Assembly (NCBI RefSeq): GCF_016881065.1
Contig: NZ_WXYN01000002.1
Span: 5,234 to 69,233, forward strand
Direction: 5' to 3'
DNA: 64,000 nucleotides
Source: Planococcus soli
Lineage (GTDB): Bacteria > Bacillota > Bacilli > Bacillales_A > Planococcaceae
Positions 14,624 through 23,914 of this stretch are shown in pieces (position 1 is the stretch's first letter; each line of letters opens with the position of its first letter). Under the pieces are notes generated by a model. It was not told the DNA's origin. It made no database searches and was given only the letters and a program-made list of their open reading frames with translations. Position numbers and translations under genes: made by a program.

Positions 14624-17199
14624 ATATCATCAATAAAGTCACCATACGTCATTTAAAGCAGAACAAACGACGCTCGCTTGTGACGATTATTGGGGTAATC
14701 ATTTCTGTTGCAATGATCACAGCAGTAGCCACACTGGGCGTATCGTTTCTTGATATGATGGTTCGCCAGGAAATCGAGAAAAGCGGCGAATGGCATGTCC
14801 AATACCAAAATGCAACGAAAGAACAGGTAGAGGCAATCGAACAGGATAGCGCAACTCAAAATACGATTGTCTCAAGCGATGGCTATGCAATCCTGGAAGG
14901 TTCCGAAAACGAGTACAAGCCATATTTGTATTTCAAAAACTACGATAAAGAAGGAATGGTACAGTTTCCAATTGCTGTTTCTGAAGGGCGTTTGCCAAAT
15001 ACGGAAGAAGAAGTCGCTATTTCAGAGACGATTCAAGATAATGTTGAAGTGCCTTTTGAAATTGGAGATGAACTGACCGTGGACGTCGGTGAGCGAGTTC
15101 AGATAAACGACAACAAACTGTTATCGCAAGTGGACTCGCTTCAAATCAATGAAGGCGAAACCCTAGAAAAGCTGGAAAATTTAGAAACTAAAACTGTAAC
15201 AATTGTTGGAGTTATCAACCGGCCTGATTGGGAACCAGCCTGGTCACCAGGCTATACGGTAATCGGGTATGTGGATAAAGCACGCGCAGCAGAGGGGCAG
15301 GCGCTAGACGTTTTTGTGACTGTTGACAAGCTGGAATCAGAGATTTTTGACCATGCCGATGAATTGGCTGACAAGAATGGGATTGTTGGCGTTGAATTTA
15401 ATTCCGAGTTGCTTCGCTATTATGGCTTAACAGACAATGACAATCTCCGGAGTACACTATTTTCTTTAGCCGGTATTATTATGGCGGTTATTTTGATTGG
15501 TTCGGTAGCATTGATTTACAATGCATTTGCGATTAGTGTGTCTGAGCGGGCTAGACATTTGGGTATGCTATCGAGCGTAGGGGCGACGAAAAAACAAAAA
15601 CGCAATTCTGTATTTTTTGAAGGCGCTGTGATTGGAATCATCAGTATTCCGATTGGCCTCTTAGCCGGAATCGGAGGAATCGGGCTAACATTTATCTTTA
15701 TCAACCCTCTTATCGAAGATGCACTCTATATTACGGAAAAGCTGGAATTGGTAGTTACACCGGCTTCTGTAATCCTGGCATGCGGTATTTCAATTTTAAC
15801 CATTTTTATCTCTAGTTATATACCGGCAAAGAGGGCATCCAAAATATCGGCGATTGATGCCATGCATCAAACTCAGGATATCAAGTTAACTGGAAAAAGT
15901 ATCAAGACGTCCAAATGGGTCCGAAAAGTGTTCGGCCTTGAAGCGGAGATCGGATTGAAAAACGTCAAACGAAACCGTAAACGTTATTTGGCGACCGTGT
16001 TCTCACTTGTCATCAGCATCGTTTTATTTTTATCAGTGACTTATTTTACTGAAGGTCTGAAAAAATCATTAGAAATGTCCCAAAGCGATAATCAGTTCGA
16101 TCTGCAAATCAGTAGAAGTGAGCTGGACGAAGTTGACTTGATGAATTATGCGCAGTTAGAGCAAGTCACAAAAACTTCACTGATAACAAATGCACAAGCT
16201 GAAGCATTCATTGAATCTGACCAGCTTCCCGAAAAACTAACAGAACAATTGGAAATTGGTGAAGCGGTCCTTGAAGATGGGAAGTACCGTTATTATGTCG
16301 ATATTCAGGGCTTAGACGAGGCAAGTTTTAAAGCTTATGCTAAATCAATAGGCACGGAATCAGATTTGTTTGCAGACAAACTGAAGGCTATTGTCATCGA
16401 ACAAATATCTTACGAAGACGCAGCTTCCGGTAAATTTGTCGAAACTAAAACCATCAATACGGAAGTTGGAGATGGGATCGAAGTGCATAAGAGCCTTTAC
16501 AGTGAAACAGGTGAACCGCTTGAAGGAGAGTTATTGACTACATTTGAAATTGCAGCTTTGACTGATCAAGTGCCTATGGGTGTCCAGCAAACTGGACTTG
16601 GTGGTCTAACCATTATCGTTCCAAAAAAGACATTTGATCAATTGGATTTTACTGAAGAAGAAAGATCGACTTCCATCTATGCAAACAGCTCTGATCCGAT
16701 GGCAACTCAAGCAGTAATTGAAGAACAAAACGATACAAATATCCAAATCTATAATATTTATCAACAGCGCCAACAAGAAGAGCAGATGATTATACTGATG
16801 TCCGTATTTACCTACGGTTTTATTGCACTGATTTCACTCATTTCCATCGCGAATATCTTTAACACGATATCTACAAGCATTTCCCTTCGGAAAAGAGAGT
16901 TTGCGATGCTAAGATCGGTCGGTATGACTCCGAAAGGATTTAACAAAATGATTCGCTACGAAAGCCTATTTTATGGAGGAAAAGCATTGGCTTATGGATT
17001 GCCTATCAGTATAGCCGTGATGCTGGTCATGCACCGTTCGTTAGGCTACACATTCCAATATGAATTTTCTCTCCCGTGGATGAGTATTCTTTTTACGATT
17101 GTGGTAATTTTCCTGATTGTCGGAGCAGCAATGTTGTATTCAATTATCAAAATAAAGAATGCGAATATCATTGAAAGTCTGAAACAGGAAAATGCCTAA
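14620..17199 (+). CDS. FtsX-domain ABC transporter permease
   Basis: 859 residues with two FtsX-type membrane domains. The first membrane helix is at about 17-40, then an outside domain of about 220 residues (acidic, residues about 45-265), three helices at about 275-400, a new helix at about 450-470, a second outside domain (about 475-725) and three helices at the C-terminus. The size and duplicated layout are those of MacB/YtrF/SalY-like permeases that extract or sense hydrophobic peptides. With the ATPase and two-component system it forms an envelope-defence type module; the substrate is unknown. Confidence 0.9.
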   Translation: MNIINKVTIRHLKQNKRRSLVTIIGVIISVAMITAVATLGVSFLDMMVRQEIEKSGEWHVQYQNATKEQVEAIEQDSATQNTIVSSDGYAILEGSENEYKPYLYFKNYDKEGMVQFPIAVSEGRLPNTEEEVAISETIQDNVEVPFEIGDELTVDVGERVQINDNKLLSQVDSLQINEGETLEKLENLETKTVTIVGVINRPDWEPAWSPGYTVIGYVDKARAAEGQALDVFVTVDKLESEIFDHADELADKNGIVGVEFNSELLRYYGLTDNDNLRSTLFSLAGIIMAVILIGSVALIYNAFAISVSERARHLGMLSSVGATKKQKRNSVFFEGAVIGIISIPIGLLAGIGGIGLTFIFINPLIEDALYITEKLELVVTPASVILACGISILTIFISSYIPAKRASKISAIDAMHQTQDIKLTGKSIKTSKWVRKVFGLEAEIGLKNVKRNRKRYLATVFSLVISIVLFLSVTYFTEGLKKSLEMSQSDNQFDLQISRSELDEVDLMNYAQLEQVTKTSLITNAQAEAFIESDQLPEKLTEQLEIGEAVLEDGKYRYYVDIQGLDEASFKAYAKSIGTESDLFADKLKAIVIEQISYEDAASGKFVETKTINTEVGDGIEVHKSLYSETGEPLEGELLTTFEIAALTDQVPMGVQQTGLGGLTIIVPKKTFDQLDFTEEERSTSIYANSSDPMATQAVIEEQNDTNIQIYNIYQQRQQEEQMIILMSVFTYGFIALISLISIANIFNTISTSISLRKREFAMLRSVGMTPKGFNKMIRYESLFYGGKALAYGLPISIAVMLVMHRSLGYTFQYEFSLPWMSILFTIVVIFLIVGAAMLYSIIKIKNANIIESLKQENA

Positions 17200-17210
17200 T
17201 GCACAAGAAT

Positions 17211-17255
17211 AAAGGGAGAGAAGAGGCCAAACAAAGCGTATCTTCTCTCCCTTTT
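17211..17255 (+). terminator. Terminator of the FtsX-type ABC operon
   Basis: AAAGGGAGAGAAGA pairs with TCTTCTCTCCCTTT over a 16-nt loop, then a T-run. Confidence 0.9.
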
Positions 17256-17295
17256 CGTCTGTAAAAGTATCCTGTTACTAACGTTTAACGTCTAT
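17250..17295 (+). repeat. Dispersed repeat, copy B
   Basis: CCCTTTTCGTCTG, AAAAGT and TTACTAACG are shared, in this order and spacing, with copy C at 20078-20122. Both copies directly follow a terminator stem. Confidence 0.5.
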
Positions 17296-17346
17296 ATTGA
17301 CTAGTTTTCTACTTATCTTCTCACACTATTAATTAAGCATTCCTTT

Positions 17347-18114
17347 TTACGACTTCTTCATCTTCAGGTTCGCCAAGTAAATATTAAACAAGATAAAAAA
17401 CAAGCACGTGAGAATAGCGAAGTAATTCAAGTCCTGCATCGACTGTAATTGATTTTCTGCCAGGGTTAGAATGCTGCCTGGTGACAGCTGAAACAAAATG
17501 TGATTGAATCCTTTTGCAATGATCAAGATCATAGATATTAAAATGGTAGTGACTGCGATGAGAATGGGACTTTTAACGAATGTACTAATCAGAATCGTTA
17601 AGCTCACGACGTATAGAATCCAGAAGCTGTATAAAATCAGGAAAAGGAGAAAATTTGAAAAAGAGAAGGAGCCGAATAACATCATTGTATAGGTATACGA
17701 AACCGCTGCGCCGATGGAAATGCTGAACATGCTAATCAACCAATGGCTTGCCAGCTTGGATAAGAGGTAGGACGCAAGCGACACGGGGCGGGTCAAAATA
17801 AAATCTTGCATGCCGCTGTTGCGATCGCCTGCAATCAGTCCCATAAAACTGATGGTTAAAATGATTAGACCGATTTGATTGAATTGACCGGAAACCGTAG
17901 ACAGAAGAACTTCAGCAGAGGAAGGAGTGGGCCTGTTCGGATCGATGGTGATTCCGTCGGCCCCACCTACATTTTCGAGAATGATATCCATGTATTTATT
18001 GATCAACGGTTGAGTAACACCCAGAATGACAAAGAACAGCGTTAACCAGATGAATTTAAATTCTTTGAGTGCTTCCACTATTTCAGTCCGCATTAATGTA
18101 TTAAAGTTTGTCAT
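17347..18114 (-). CDS. ABC-2 type transporter permease
   Basis: 255 residues with six membrane segments and a soluble loop after the first (about 40-75); GLIAGDRNSGMQDFILTRPV is a typical ABC-2 permease motif after the second helix. It is the last gene of a three-gene operon and overlaps the ATPase gene by 4 nt. The order PLDc_N protein, ATPase, permease resembles yxlE-yxlF-yxlG of the B. subtilis sigY operon, though no sigma factor is present. Substrate unknown. Confidence 0.9.
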   Translation of the reverse strand: MTNFNTLMRTEIVEALKEFKFIWLTLFFVILGVTQPLINKYMDIILENVGGADGITIDPNRPTPSSAEVLLSTVSGQFNQIGLIILTISFMGLIAGDRNSGMQDFILTRPVSLASYLLSKLASHWLISMFSISIGAAVSYTYTMMLFGSFSFSNFLLFLILYSFWILYVVSLTILISTFVKSPILIAVTTILISMILIIAKGFNHILFQLSPGSILTLAENQLQSMQDLNYFAILTCLFFILFNIYLANLKMKKS

Positions 18115-19001
18115 GTATCCGACACCATCTCCAGAAAAATTTCTTCTAACCCTTTTTCATAAAACTCGATGGAAATAGTATTTATTTCTTTTTGGGCGAA
18201 ATCGTTGACTACTGTCTTCAATTCCAATTCTTCAACCCCCGTTAAAAGATAAGTGTTGTATGAAACGATTTCAATTTTCTCGAAATCAGTATTGGATAAA
18301 GTCTCTTTTGCTTGTGGTGAATTCTCTATTTTTACAAGAATTCTTTTCCGATCTGATTTCTGAAACTCGTCATTTATGTTTCCGACAATCATTCCATTTT
18401 TTATAATGATGTATCTGTCGCAAAATTCGCTGGCGTCATCCAAAATATGCGTCGAAATGATGATGGTCGTTCGTTTCTTTAATCGGGCAATCAACTTCTT
18501 TACTTCATTTCTGCCGATAGGATCTAAGGCAGAAACAGGTTCATCCAAAATCAGCAACAGCGGTTGGTGCAAAATGGCCTGGGCGATCCCGAGCCGCTGT
18601 TTCATGCCGCCCGATAATTGTTCCACCTTGTAGTTTTCTTTATCCTTAAGTCCGACTTCTTCTAAAACTACTGAGATGTTTTCTCTTAAAGCCTCATCAT
18701 CCACCCCCGACAATTTTCCGAAGAAAAGAAGCGATTCTTCGCAGGTCATCCACGATTTGAAGTCCGTATGCTGTGACAAATAACCAATGTTTTTCTTGTG
18801 TTGCATGATAGGGGCGGAATTGAACGTAATTTCACCTTGTTCGTGCTGCAGAATGCCAGTGATGCATTTGATGAGTGTCGTTTTGCCTGCCCCGTTTGGC
18901 CCCAACAAGCCCACACACTCCCCTTTTGTGATTGAAAAGGAGATATCGCATAAAATCTTTCTTTTTTTTATGGTCTTGTGAAGTTTTTCAACGGTAATCA
19001 T
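18111..19001 (-). CDS. ABC transporter ATP-binding protein (ABC-2 export type)
   Basis: 296 residues with Walker A GPNGAGKT (35-42), Q-loop (YLSQHT), signature LSGGMKQR, Walker B LLILDEPVSALDP and a switch His (STHIL). The extra C-terminal region of about 85 residues is usual for drug or antibiotic-type exporters of this class. The gene overlaps both neighbours, so the three proteins are translated as a coupled unit. Confidence 0.95.
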   Translation of the reverse strand: MITVEKLHKTIKKRKILCDISFSITKGECVGLLGPNGAGKTTLIKCITGILQHEQGEITFNSAPIMQHKKNIGYLSQHTDFKSWMTCEESLLFFGKLSGVDDEALRENISVVLEEVGLKDKENYKVEQLSGGMKQRLGIAQAILHQPLLLILDEPVSALDPIGRNEVKKLIARLKKRTTIIISTHILDDASEFCDRYIIIKNGMIVGNINDEFQKSDRKRILVKIENSPQAKETLSNTDFEKIEIVSYNTYLLTGVEELELKTVVNDFAQKEINTISIEFYEKGLEEIFLEMVSDT

Positions 19002-19227
19002 TTCGAGTGACCTTCCTTCCGATAACTAAATACAAGATGGGTCCTAATGATTGGACCAGCAGGATGGCCACCAGCCAAATATACGGTGCGGTGATCAGAT
19101 CTTTTCTCTTGAACCAGTCATATAGTGCAATTCCAATGAGTAATAAATTAAAAATGACAACAGGCAACAAAAAAGGAAGTATCATCGTCCATTCAATTTC
19201 CAGTAAAGCGGTTATATCCGTATTCAT
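18988..19227 (-). CDS. PLDc_N domain membrane protein (YxlE-like)
   Basis: 79 residues from the ATG at 19225-19227 (GAAAGGGTGATTAAT upstream; longer frames lack a ribosome binding site). Two membrane helices (about 12-35 and 47-68) with the PLDc_N pattern, ending GPILYLVIGRK. The domain is the N-terminal part of cardiolipin synthases but here stands alone, as in YxlD/YxlE, which act as negative regulators or accessory proteins in the sigY operon. First gene of the ABC operon; a perfect palindrome lies just upstream. Confidence 0.8.
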   Translation of the reverse strand: MNTDITALLEIEWTMILPFLLPVVIFNLLLIGIALYDWFKRKDLITAPYIWLVAILLVQSLGPILYLVIGRKVTRNDYR

Positions 19228-19237
19228 ATTAATCACC

Positions 19238-19273
19238 CTTTCTATTATCATTATCAATAATGATAATAGAAAG
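19238..19273. promoter_or_regulatory. Perfect 36-bp palindrome (Fur-box-like operator)
   Basis: Arms CTTTCTATTATCATTAT and its exact complement flank a 2-nt centre, 10 nt before the start codon of the PLDc_N gene and so overlapping its ribosome binding region. The core ATTATCATTATC resembles the Fur-box hexamer array. It may bind Fur or the divergent regulator at 19443. Confidence 0.75.
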
Positions 19274-19442
19274 GTCAACTACTTTAAAAAATTTATAACT
19301 ATATTTAATTGCAAGCTTTATCGTGTTTAGGATTATTAGTATATGATTGGAGTACTGATCGTATTCTTTAAGGAATTTGATAACTTGTAAGAACGAATAA
19401 ATAATAGCTAACTAAACATAAGGGAAAAGGGGATAAAATAGT

Positions 19443-19961
19443 ATGGAATTTGATTTCTTTAAAAACCAAGTCAGGTTTAAAATAGCTTTAGAACTAATAG
19501 ATGTCGATGAAGGTTTATCGATTATGCAACTGAATAAAGTATTAAAAGAAGTATCGCAAGCGACGTTGTATAGGCATGTAAATTCAATGGTAGAGGATGA
19601 CTTGCTGAAAATTGTTGGAATAAATCGTAGTGGAAAAGTGGAAGAAAAGATATATGCCCTAAATACGCAAGCTTACAAGATCAGTGAAGAAGATTGGCAG
19701 TCGGCTACTTATAGCGAAAAAATAAAATTTGTCACCTACTTTTTCATGTACATTTTACAAAACTATAAAAACTATTATGAAAGTAGTATGGCAAATCAGT
19801 CACAGGATCAATCAACATTTTCTCTAGTAAAACTGAACTTAACAAATGATTCATTCAACGATTTTCAAACGGAGCTCGGTACACTAATAGAAAAATACTA
19901 CAATATGGAAGAATCGGAAGATGGAACTGATCGGACAATTTCGTTGGTTATTATTCCGTGA
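19443..19961 (+). CDS. Winged-helix regulator, ArsR/PadR-like
   Basis: 172 residues. The N-terminal 70 residues read as a winged helix: a helix at ALELIDVDEG, a recognition helix in EVSQATLYRHVNSMVEDDLL, and a wing before KIYALNTQAYKI. The remainder is a helical dimer domain of unrecognised type. AAGGGG lies 9 nt before the ATG. The gene is divergent from the PLDc_N/ABC operon, which it probably controls; that is inference from position. Confidence 0.75.
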   Translation: MEFDFFKNQVRFKIALELIDVDEGLSIMQLNKVLKEVSQATLYRHVNSMVEDDLLKIVGINRSGKVEEKIYALNTQAYKISEEDWQSATYSEKIKFVTYFFMYILQNYKNYYESSMANQSQDQSTFSLVKLNLTNDSFNDFQTELGTLIEKYYNMEESEDGTDRTISLVIIP

Positions 19962-20040
19962 TGTTATCCTTAATGGAGAAGTTTTTCTTTATTAAAATTT
20001 GGTTTGCATATGATGCCTCCTCAAAAGCAATTAAAATACA

Positions 20041-20084
20041 AAGGGATAGAAGATGCGATTTTTTTAGCTTCTCCTATCCCTTTT
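20041..20084 (+). terminator. Terminator downstream of the ArsR-like regulator
   Basis: AAGGGATAG pairs with CTATCCCTT, followed by TT and C; the loop contains an extra T-run. Confidence 0.7.
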
Positions 20085-20122
20085 CGTCTGGAAAAGTGTA
20101 CTTTTACGAACGCTTTATTTAT
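20078..20122 (+). repeat. Dispersed repeat, copy C
   Basis: CCCTTTTCGTCTG, then AAAAGTGTACTTTTACG and AACGCTTTATTT; the first 40 bases match copy B at roughly three quarters of positions, and the last part matches copy A. Confidence 0.5.
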
Positions 20123-20242
20123 GTGCATTACGATTATTGGAAAAAAACTTAAGAAATCAAGAAACAAGTAACAGGAAAATAATGATATTATTTTTCAAGA
20201 GAGAAAAGAGAGGAAATAAATTTCATATAGAGGGAGAAGAAT

Positions 20243-21205
20243 ATGCCTAAAATTGATAACATGTTAGCAATTCTATGGATGCTTCGTTCAGGTGAAAAAA
20301 TTACTGCCAAACAAATTTCAGAAAAGTTAGAGATGAACATAAGAACTGTGTATCGTTACATTGACACAATCTCAACAAGTGGCGTACCGATAATTTCAGA
20401 ACCAGGACATAACGGTGGATACACTTTAATGAACCATTTTATTGAGGCTCCTCTTTTTTTTGATTCTGAGGAGCAAATTTCCCTCTTTCACGCTGCTGTT
20501 TTTGCGGAAGAAGCCGGATATTATGGAGGGGAAGCACTAAACAGGGCCATTTCAAAACTAAGTAATTACTCAAATCAAGAACAGGAAACAAAGGTAAACC
20601 AACATGTAACGAATCTTGAAGTAATCAGCCGAGTAAGTTCGATTTCTGTAGTACCTTTTTTGAAGGAATTGGAGAAGGCCGTAGCTGCAGAATACTCAGT
20701 AAAAATTCGTTACCAAAAAAATGGCGAAAAGCAACTAAATGATCGATTGGTCGATCCGTACAGAATACTCTATTGGAATAATCAGTGGTACATGATTGGA
20801 TTTTGTTATCTTAGAAAAGATATCCGTAGTTTCAGGGTGGATCGAATTGAGAGTCTCACGCTAAAAGAAAATAGGTTTAACCGGCCAGAAAATTTCTCAG
20901 CACGTGACTTTTTTATAAAAAATCTTCTTCCAACTATAGATGATAAGGAAGGGATTATTTCTTTGGTTCTTACTGGGGATAAAACTGTATTGGCTGATAT
21001 TTGCCAACATTGGTTTTTAGGATATTATTTACAAGAACAGACTTCAGATCAAGCAGTGTTTCTTCTGGAAAAAGATGTGATCCTTACATATGTCCCTTAT
21101 TTACTTTTGCCGTACAATAAATCACTCAAAGTTATTGAGCCAATAAGTCTTAAGAAAAGACTTATTGAAGTTTTGACGGAACTAATAGAATTTCATGAAG
21201 TATGA
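20243..21205 (+). CDS. HTH/WYL-domain regulator, YafY family
   Basis: 320 residues. N-terminal winged helix (about 5-60: KITAKQISEKLEMNIRTVYR) and a central WYL domain (about 145-225: VKIRYQ, DPYRILYWNNQWYMIGFC, FRVDRIESL) followed by a WCX-like C-terminal part. WYL domains bind nucleotides or small ligands and many act in stress responses. Divergently placed copies are often next to DJ-1/PfpI genes; here that gene follows in the same direction after a terminator. Confidence 0.9.
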   Translation: MPKIDNMLAILWMLRSGEKITAKQISEKLEMNIRTVYRYIDTISTSGVPIISEPGHNGGYTLMNHFIEAPLFFDSEEQISLFHAAVFAEEAGYYGGEALNRAISKLSNYSNQEQETKVNQHVTNLEVISRVSSISVVPFLKELEKAVAAEYSVKIRYQKNGEKQLNDRLVDPYRILYWNNQWYMIGFCYLRKDIRSFRVDRIESLTLKENRFNRPENFSARDFFIKNLLPTIDDKEGIISLVLTGDKTVLADICQHWFLGYYLQEQTSDQAVFLLEKDVILTYVPYLLLPYNKSLKVIEPISLKKRLIEVLTELIEFHEV

Positions 21206-21206
21206 T

Positions 21207-21241
21207 AACTTCCCTGACGGTATCTGTCAGGGAAGTTATTT
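21207..21241 (+). terminator. Terminator, perfect 12-bp stem
   Basis: AACTTCCCTGAC pairs exactly with GTCAGGGAAGTT over 7 nt, followed by ATTTT. Confidence 0.9.
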
Positions 21242-21279
21242 TATACTAGCTATATCAAATGGAATGGGAGTGCTATTGG

Positions 21280-21912
21280 ATGCAAACAAAAAAAGTTTTT
21301 CTCTATGTATTTAATACAATGTCTGACTGGGAATATGGATATCTAATTGCTGAACTAAACTCAGGAAGATATTTCAAAAAAGAATTAGCATCTTTAAAAG
21401 TGATTACAGTAGGGGCTAATAAAGAAATGATTACTACTATGGGAGGACTGAGCATAAAACCAGACCTTTCCCTTAATGAGTGTACGCTTGAGAATACAGA
21501 TCTTATAATTCTACCAGGAGGGACGACTTGGAGTGGAGAAATTCATCAACCTATCTTGGAAAGAATTGGCCAAGCTTTGGAGCTTGGCACTATTGTTGCC
21601 GCAATTTGTGGTGCAACTGAGGGCCTTGCCAATATGGGGTACTTAGACACCAGAAAGCACACGAGTAATAACTTAGAATATACTAAAATGGTTTGTCCTA
21701 ACTATAAAGGAGAAAGATTCTTTGAGCTGGAATCTGCGGTATCTGATGCAAATTTGGTTACTGCCTTAGGAACAGCTCCTTTGGAATTTGCAATGGAGGT
21801 ACTGAAAAAACTAGATGTATTTGCACCAGATGCGTTGCATTCATGGTATAAGCTAAACAAGGCGAATGAACCTGAATACTTCTTCCAGTTAATGAATTCA
21901 ATAAAAAAATGA
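21280..21912 (+). CDS. DJ-1/PfpI family protein (glutamine amidotransferase-like)
   Basis: 210 residues from the ATG at 21280, which follows GGGAGTGC; the upstream ATG at 21259 overlaps this signal. The DJ-1/PfpI fold is indicated by KVFLYVFNTMSDWEYGYL, LIILPGGTTW and the nucleophile elbow VAAICGATEGLA with the reactive Cys. Family members are glyoxalases/deglycases, proteases or chaperones; the exact activity cannot be told. Probably regulated with the WYL protein. Confidence 0.85.
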   Translation: MQTKKVFLYVFNTMSDWEYGYLIAELNSGRYFKKELASLKVITVGANKEMITTMGGLSIKPDLSLNECTLENTDLIILPGGTTWSGEIHQPILERIGQALELGTIVAAICGATEGLANMGYLDTRKHTSNNLEYTKMVCPNYKGERFFELESAVSDANLVTALGTAPLEFAMEVLKKLDVFAPDALHSWYKLNKANEPEYFFQLMNSIKK

Positions 21913-21920
21913 AGTAACTG

Positions 21921-21968
21921 AAAAGCTCAATTTCTCTATTTTGATATGCAGAGAACTGGGCTTTTAAT
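21921..21968 (+). terminator. Probable terminator of the DJ-1/PfpI gene
   Basis: AAAAGCTCA pairs with TGGGCTTTT (one G-T pair), with inner TCTCT and AGAGA arms. Confidence 0.6.
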
Positions 21969-21972
21969 TGTG

Positions 21973-22508
21973 TTTTTGGCGGAATCAGGAATTGCGGCTC
22001 CAGTGTATGAATAGAAAGGTTTGAACAGCAGGTTTTCAAAAGAAAATAAAGTTGCAGTCATGGAAAGAGCCGGCTATGGATACAGCGATGTATTTCATGA
22101 GGAGAGAGACATTGATACGATACTAGAGCAATCCAGACAAGTACTTATTCAAAGTGACCAGAAACCGCCGTGTATCTTAATGCCGCACTCTTTATCAGAA
22201 CTAGGAGCCATCTACGATTCACTGACGATCAGAGGTCAGAGGAATAGGAATATTAACAAATTCCAGAGATGGCATCTGTACAACTCTATTCAGATAAAAA
22301 GCATAGACTCCATATATTCCTAACTCTATACTGGCTGTGGCCATTACTGCGGCTACTGCCGAAATCAAGAAACGAATATGGTTTAAATGAGTGCCAAAAG
22401 GCGATGGAAATCCTATTAAACTGCTTTTTGAAGACGTTTATTTACGAAGATATTCAATCCTATAAGAAGGCTACTAGATTCTACGCGGATAAGATAGGTG
22501 AAACATGA
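21973..22508 (+). pseudogene. Decayed alpha/beta hydrolase
   Basis: A frame without a start reads FLAESGIAAPVYE, then a TAG (22012-22014), then continues in frame with KENKVAVMERAGYGYSDV and PPCILMPHSLSELGAIY. This is the order of alpha/beta hydrolases of Bacillus: oxyanion-hole region, the ERAGYG turn and the nucleophile elbow, where the usual GHSxG is changed to PHSLS. After about 22230 the match breaks up into several frames (one open at 22269-22508). Stops, shifts and no start codon show that it is not functional. Confidence 0.65.
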
Positions 22509-22728
22509 TCAGCTATGAAATTTTTAATGGATTATTTAGCCATTATGGGATTCTGTATTAGCAGAACCCATTAAATGCTGAACTTCATAAAGAAACTGAA
22601 CAAGAATCAAGCCTTTAAGAAGAAAATCAGCGATTAGATTGCGTGGAGAAAATTATGAGTGAATACTTTTTAGAGCCAATGTGAAGTCATTTCACATAAA
22701 TGGTTAAGATTTAATTGTGTGTATTCGG

Positions 22729-22757
22729 CTGATTGCTTAAAAGCAATCAGTTTTTTT
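22729..22757 (+). terminator. Intrinsic terminator
   Basis: CTGATTGCT pairs with AGCAATCAG over a short loop, followed by seven T. No intact gene precedes it, so it is probably the terminator of the decayed region 21973-22700. Confidence 0.85.
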
Positions 22758-22863
22758 AGCATAGGCCTCAGCGTCCTTCTGATTCCGGAAAACTATAAAA
22801 TGTTAATTTTCTGATTTTTATGTTAATATTGAATCAAAAAAAGAAGAAAGGGAGGCGTTCATC

Positions 22864-23094
22864 ATGATTCACCAAGAACCTTTGGAAAAAGAGGAATTCC
22901 AAACCGCCCAGGAATCTACTGAACCTGTCGAACCGCTGCCGCATGCTCACTATATCGACCACAGGGATGGCTTAATTGAACCGATAGTCAAGGAATATAT
23001 GCCGATACAAGTCGGTGTGGTCATTTTTTCAATTGCCATATTGGCTTTGATTTTTTTCGGTATAACTTCCAATATGTGGGGGTTGATAGAATGA
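22864..23094 (+). CDS. Small membrane-anchored protein, unknown
   Basis: 76 residues: an acidic, proline-containing soluble N-terminus (1-45, several Glu and a HAHYIDH segment) and one C-terminal membrane helix (about 48-70). GGGAGGCG lies 8 nt before the ATG. A tail-anchored small protein with histidines near its middle; no family was recognised. Confidence 0.65.
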   Translation: MIHQEPLEKEEFQTAQESTEPVEPLPHAHYIDHRDGLIEPIVKEYMPIQVGVVIFSIAILALIFFGITSNMWGLIE

Positions 23095-23149
23095 CGGTAT
23101 AACGTTCTACGATTTACGCAATACAAAAAAGAGGACTGACATAGACTGT

Positions 23150-23262
23150 CATAGCAATTTGAGACACCAATAAAACACCCTTTTTAGGCTGCTTGCGTCC
23201 CATATTCCATGGGAGTCAGGCAACCTATTTTTTTAGAATCCGGCTTTCGTTGTAGTAACTTA
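23150..23262 (-). pseudogene. IS3-family transposase, 3' remnant
   Basis: Minus-strand translation ending at the TAA at 23184-23186 gives YYNESRILKKIGCLTPMEYG then TQAA, the very characteristic C-terminus of IS3-family OrfB (DDE integrase-type) transposases. Upstream of about 23262 the frame is lost. Downstream bases to about 23150 (GAGACACC inverted as GGTGTCTC) may be the IS end. Only the end of the element survives, 36 nt from dif-like site E. Confidence 0.75.
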
Positions 23263-23297
23263 TGTATTAGATAGATGATCTGGAAAGTTAGAATTTT

Positions 23298-23326
23298 AGA
23301 TTACATATCAACACTTTGTCGGAAGT
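23298..23326 (-). other. dif-like XerC/XerD site E
   Basis: On the minus strand: arm ACTTCCGACAA (9/11), a 7-nt spacer and arm ATATGTAATCT. It is more divergent than A-D in the XerD arm but has the same layout and spacer length as C and D. It lies between an IS3 remnant and a terminator. Confidence 0.5.
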
Positions 23327-23536
23327 AAAGAAGTTAAAAGTACTGCTTCTTTGCTTCCCATTTTTATAAATGTCCCTTTTTAATTATAAAAATTTTTACT
23401 TAAAGATGGGAAGAGTGAAAAAGGTAAGAAAGCTACTGTGCATCAGTTTTTTCTTCCAACTTATGAAAGTGGAATTTTGCGAAAGCTTTGACCTAAAGAT
23501 AACTTCTGAGTGTTCAAATCTATCAAATAAGGAAGT

Positions 23537-23581
23537 AAGAGAAAACGCTATTCCAAATGTTAGGAATGGCGTTTTCTCTTT
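23537..23581. terminator. Long intrinsic terminator
   Basis: AAGAGAAAACGC with ATTCC pairs with GGAAT and GCGTTTTCTCTT (about 18 bp with one mispair) over 8 nt. It overlaps a weak open frame at 23370-23594 and argues against it. Confidence 0.8.
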
Positions 23582-23647
23582 ACAATACTATTAATATTAT
23601 GGAACCATCACTTTGCGAAAACGCAGACAGTTTTCAATAGCTCCTTA

Positions 23648-23914
23648 TTAAATTGAATTGATGTACGAGTTTAGTTTTTTTTGTATTGATAGATAGTTGG
23701 TTGTAAATAAAATATATGTGCTTTCCCTTGTAACGATAACGACTCTATCTGTTGTGCCATATGGCCTTCCAATTCTTATTGCCTGTTTTTCTTTTCCGCC
23801 ATAAGTATCATCTATGGTAACTGCTAAAATATCAGATATTGGAATTGTAATTTTTGTTAACAGCCACCTAATCACGATATCAGAATTAACTTTTTTTACA
23901 AATATCTCAAACAA
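23648..23914 (-). CDS. SunI/YnzG-family PH-domain protein
   Basis: 88 residues. The pattern ISVKK-like start, IPISDILAVTIDDTYGGKEK, AIRIGRPYGTTDRVVIVT and YILFTTNYLS is that of the SunI/YnzG group of Bacillus small PH-domain proteins; SunI itself gives immunity to sublancin. Here no bacteriocin genes are near, so immunity is not implied. The start is a TTG after AAGGAGGG. No membrane helix is evident. Confidence 0.7.
   Translation of the reverse strand: MFEIFVKKVNSDIVIRWLLTKITIPISDILAVTIDDTYGGKEKQAIRIGRPYGTTDRVVIVTRESTYILFTTNYLSIQKKLNSYINSI

Noticed and set aside
23370-23594. 74-codon open frame
   Set aside because: It runs through the strong terminator at 23537-23581, has no ribosome binding site and has an odd composition.
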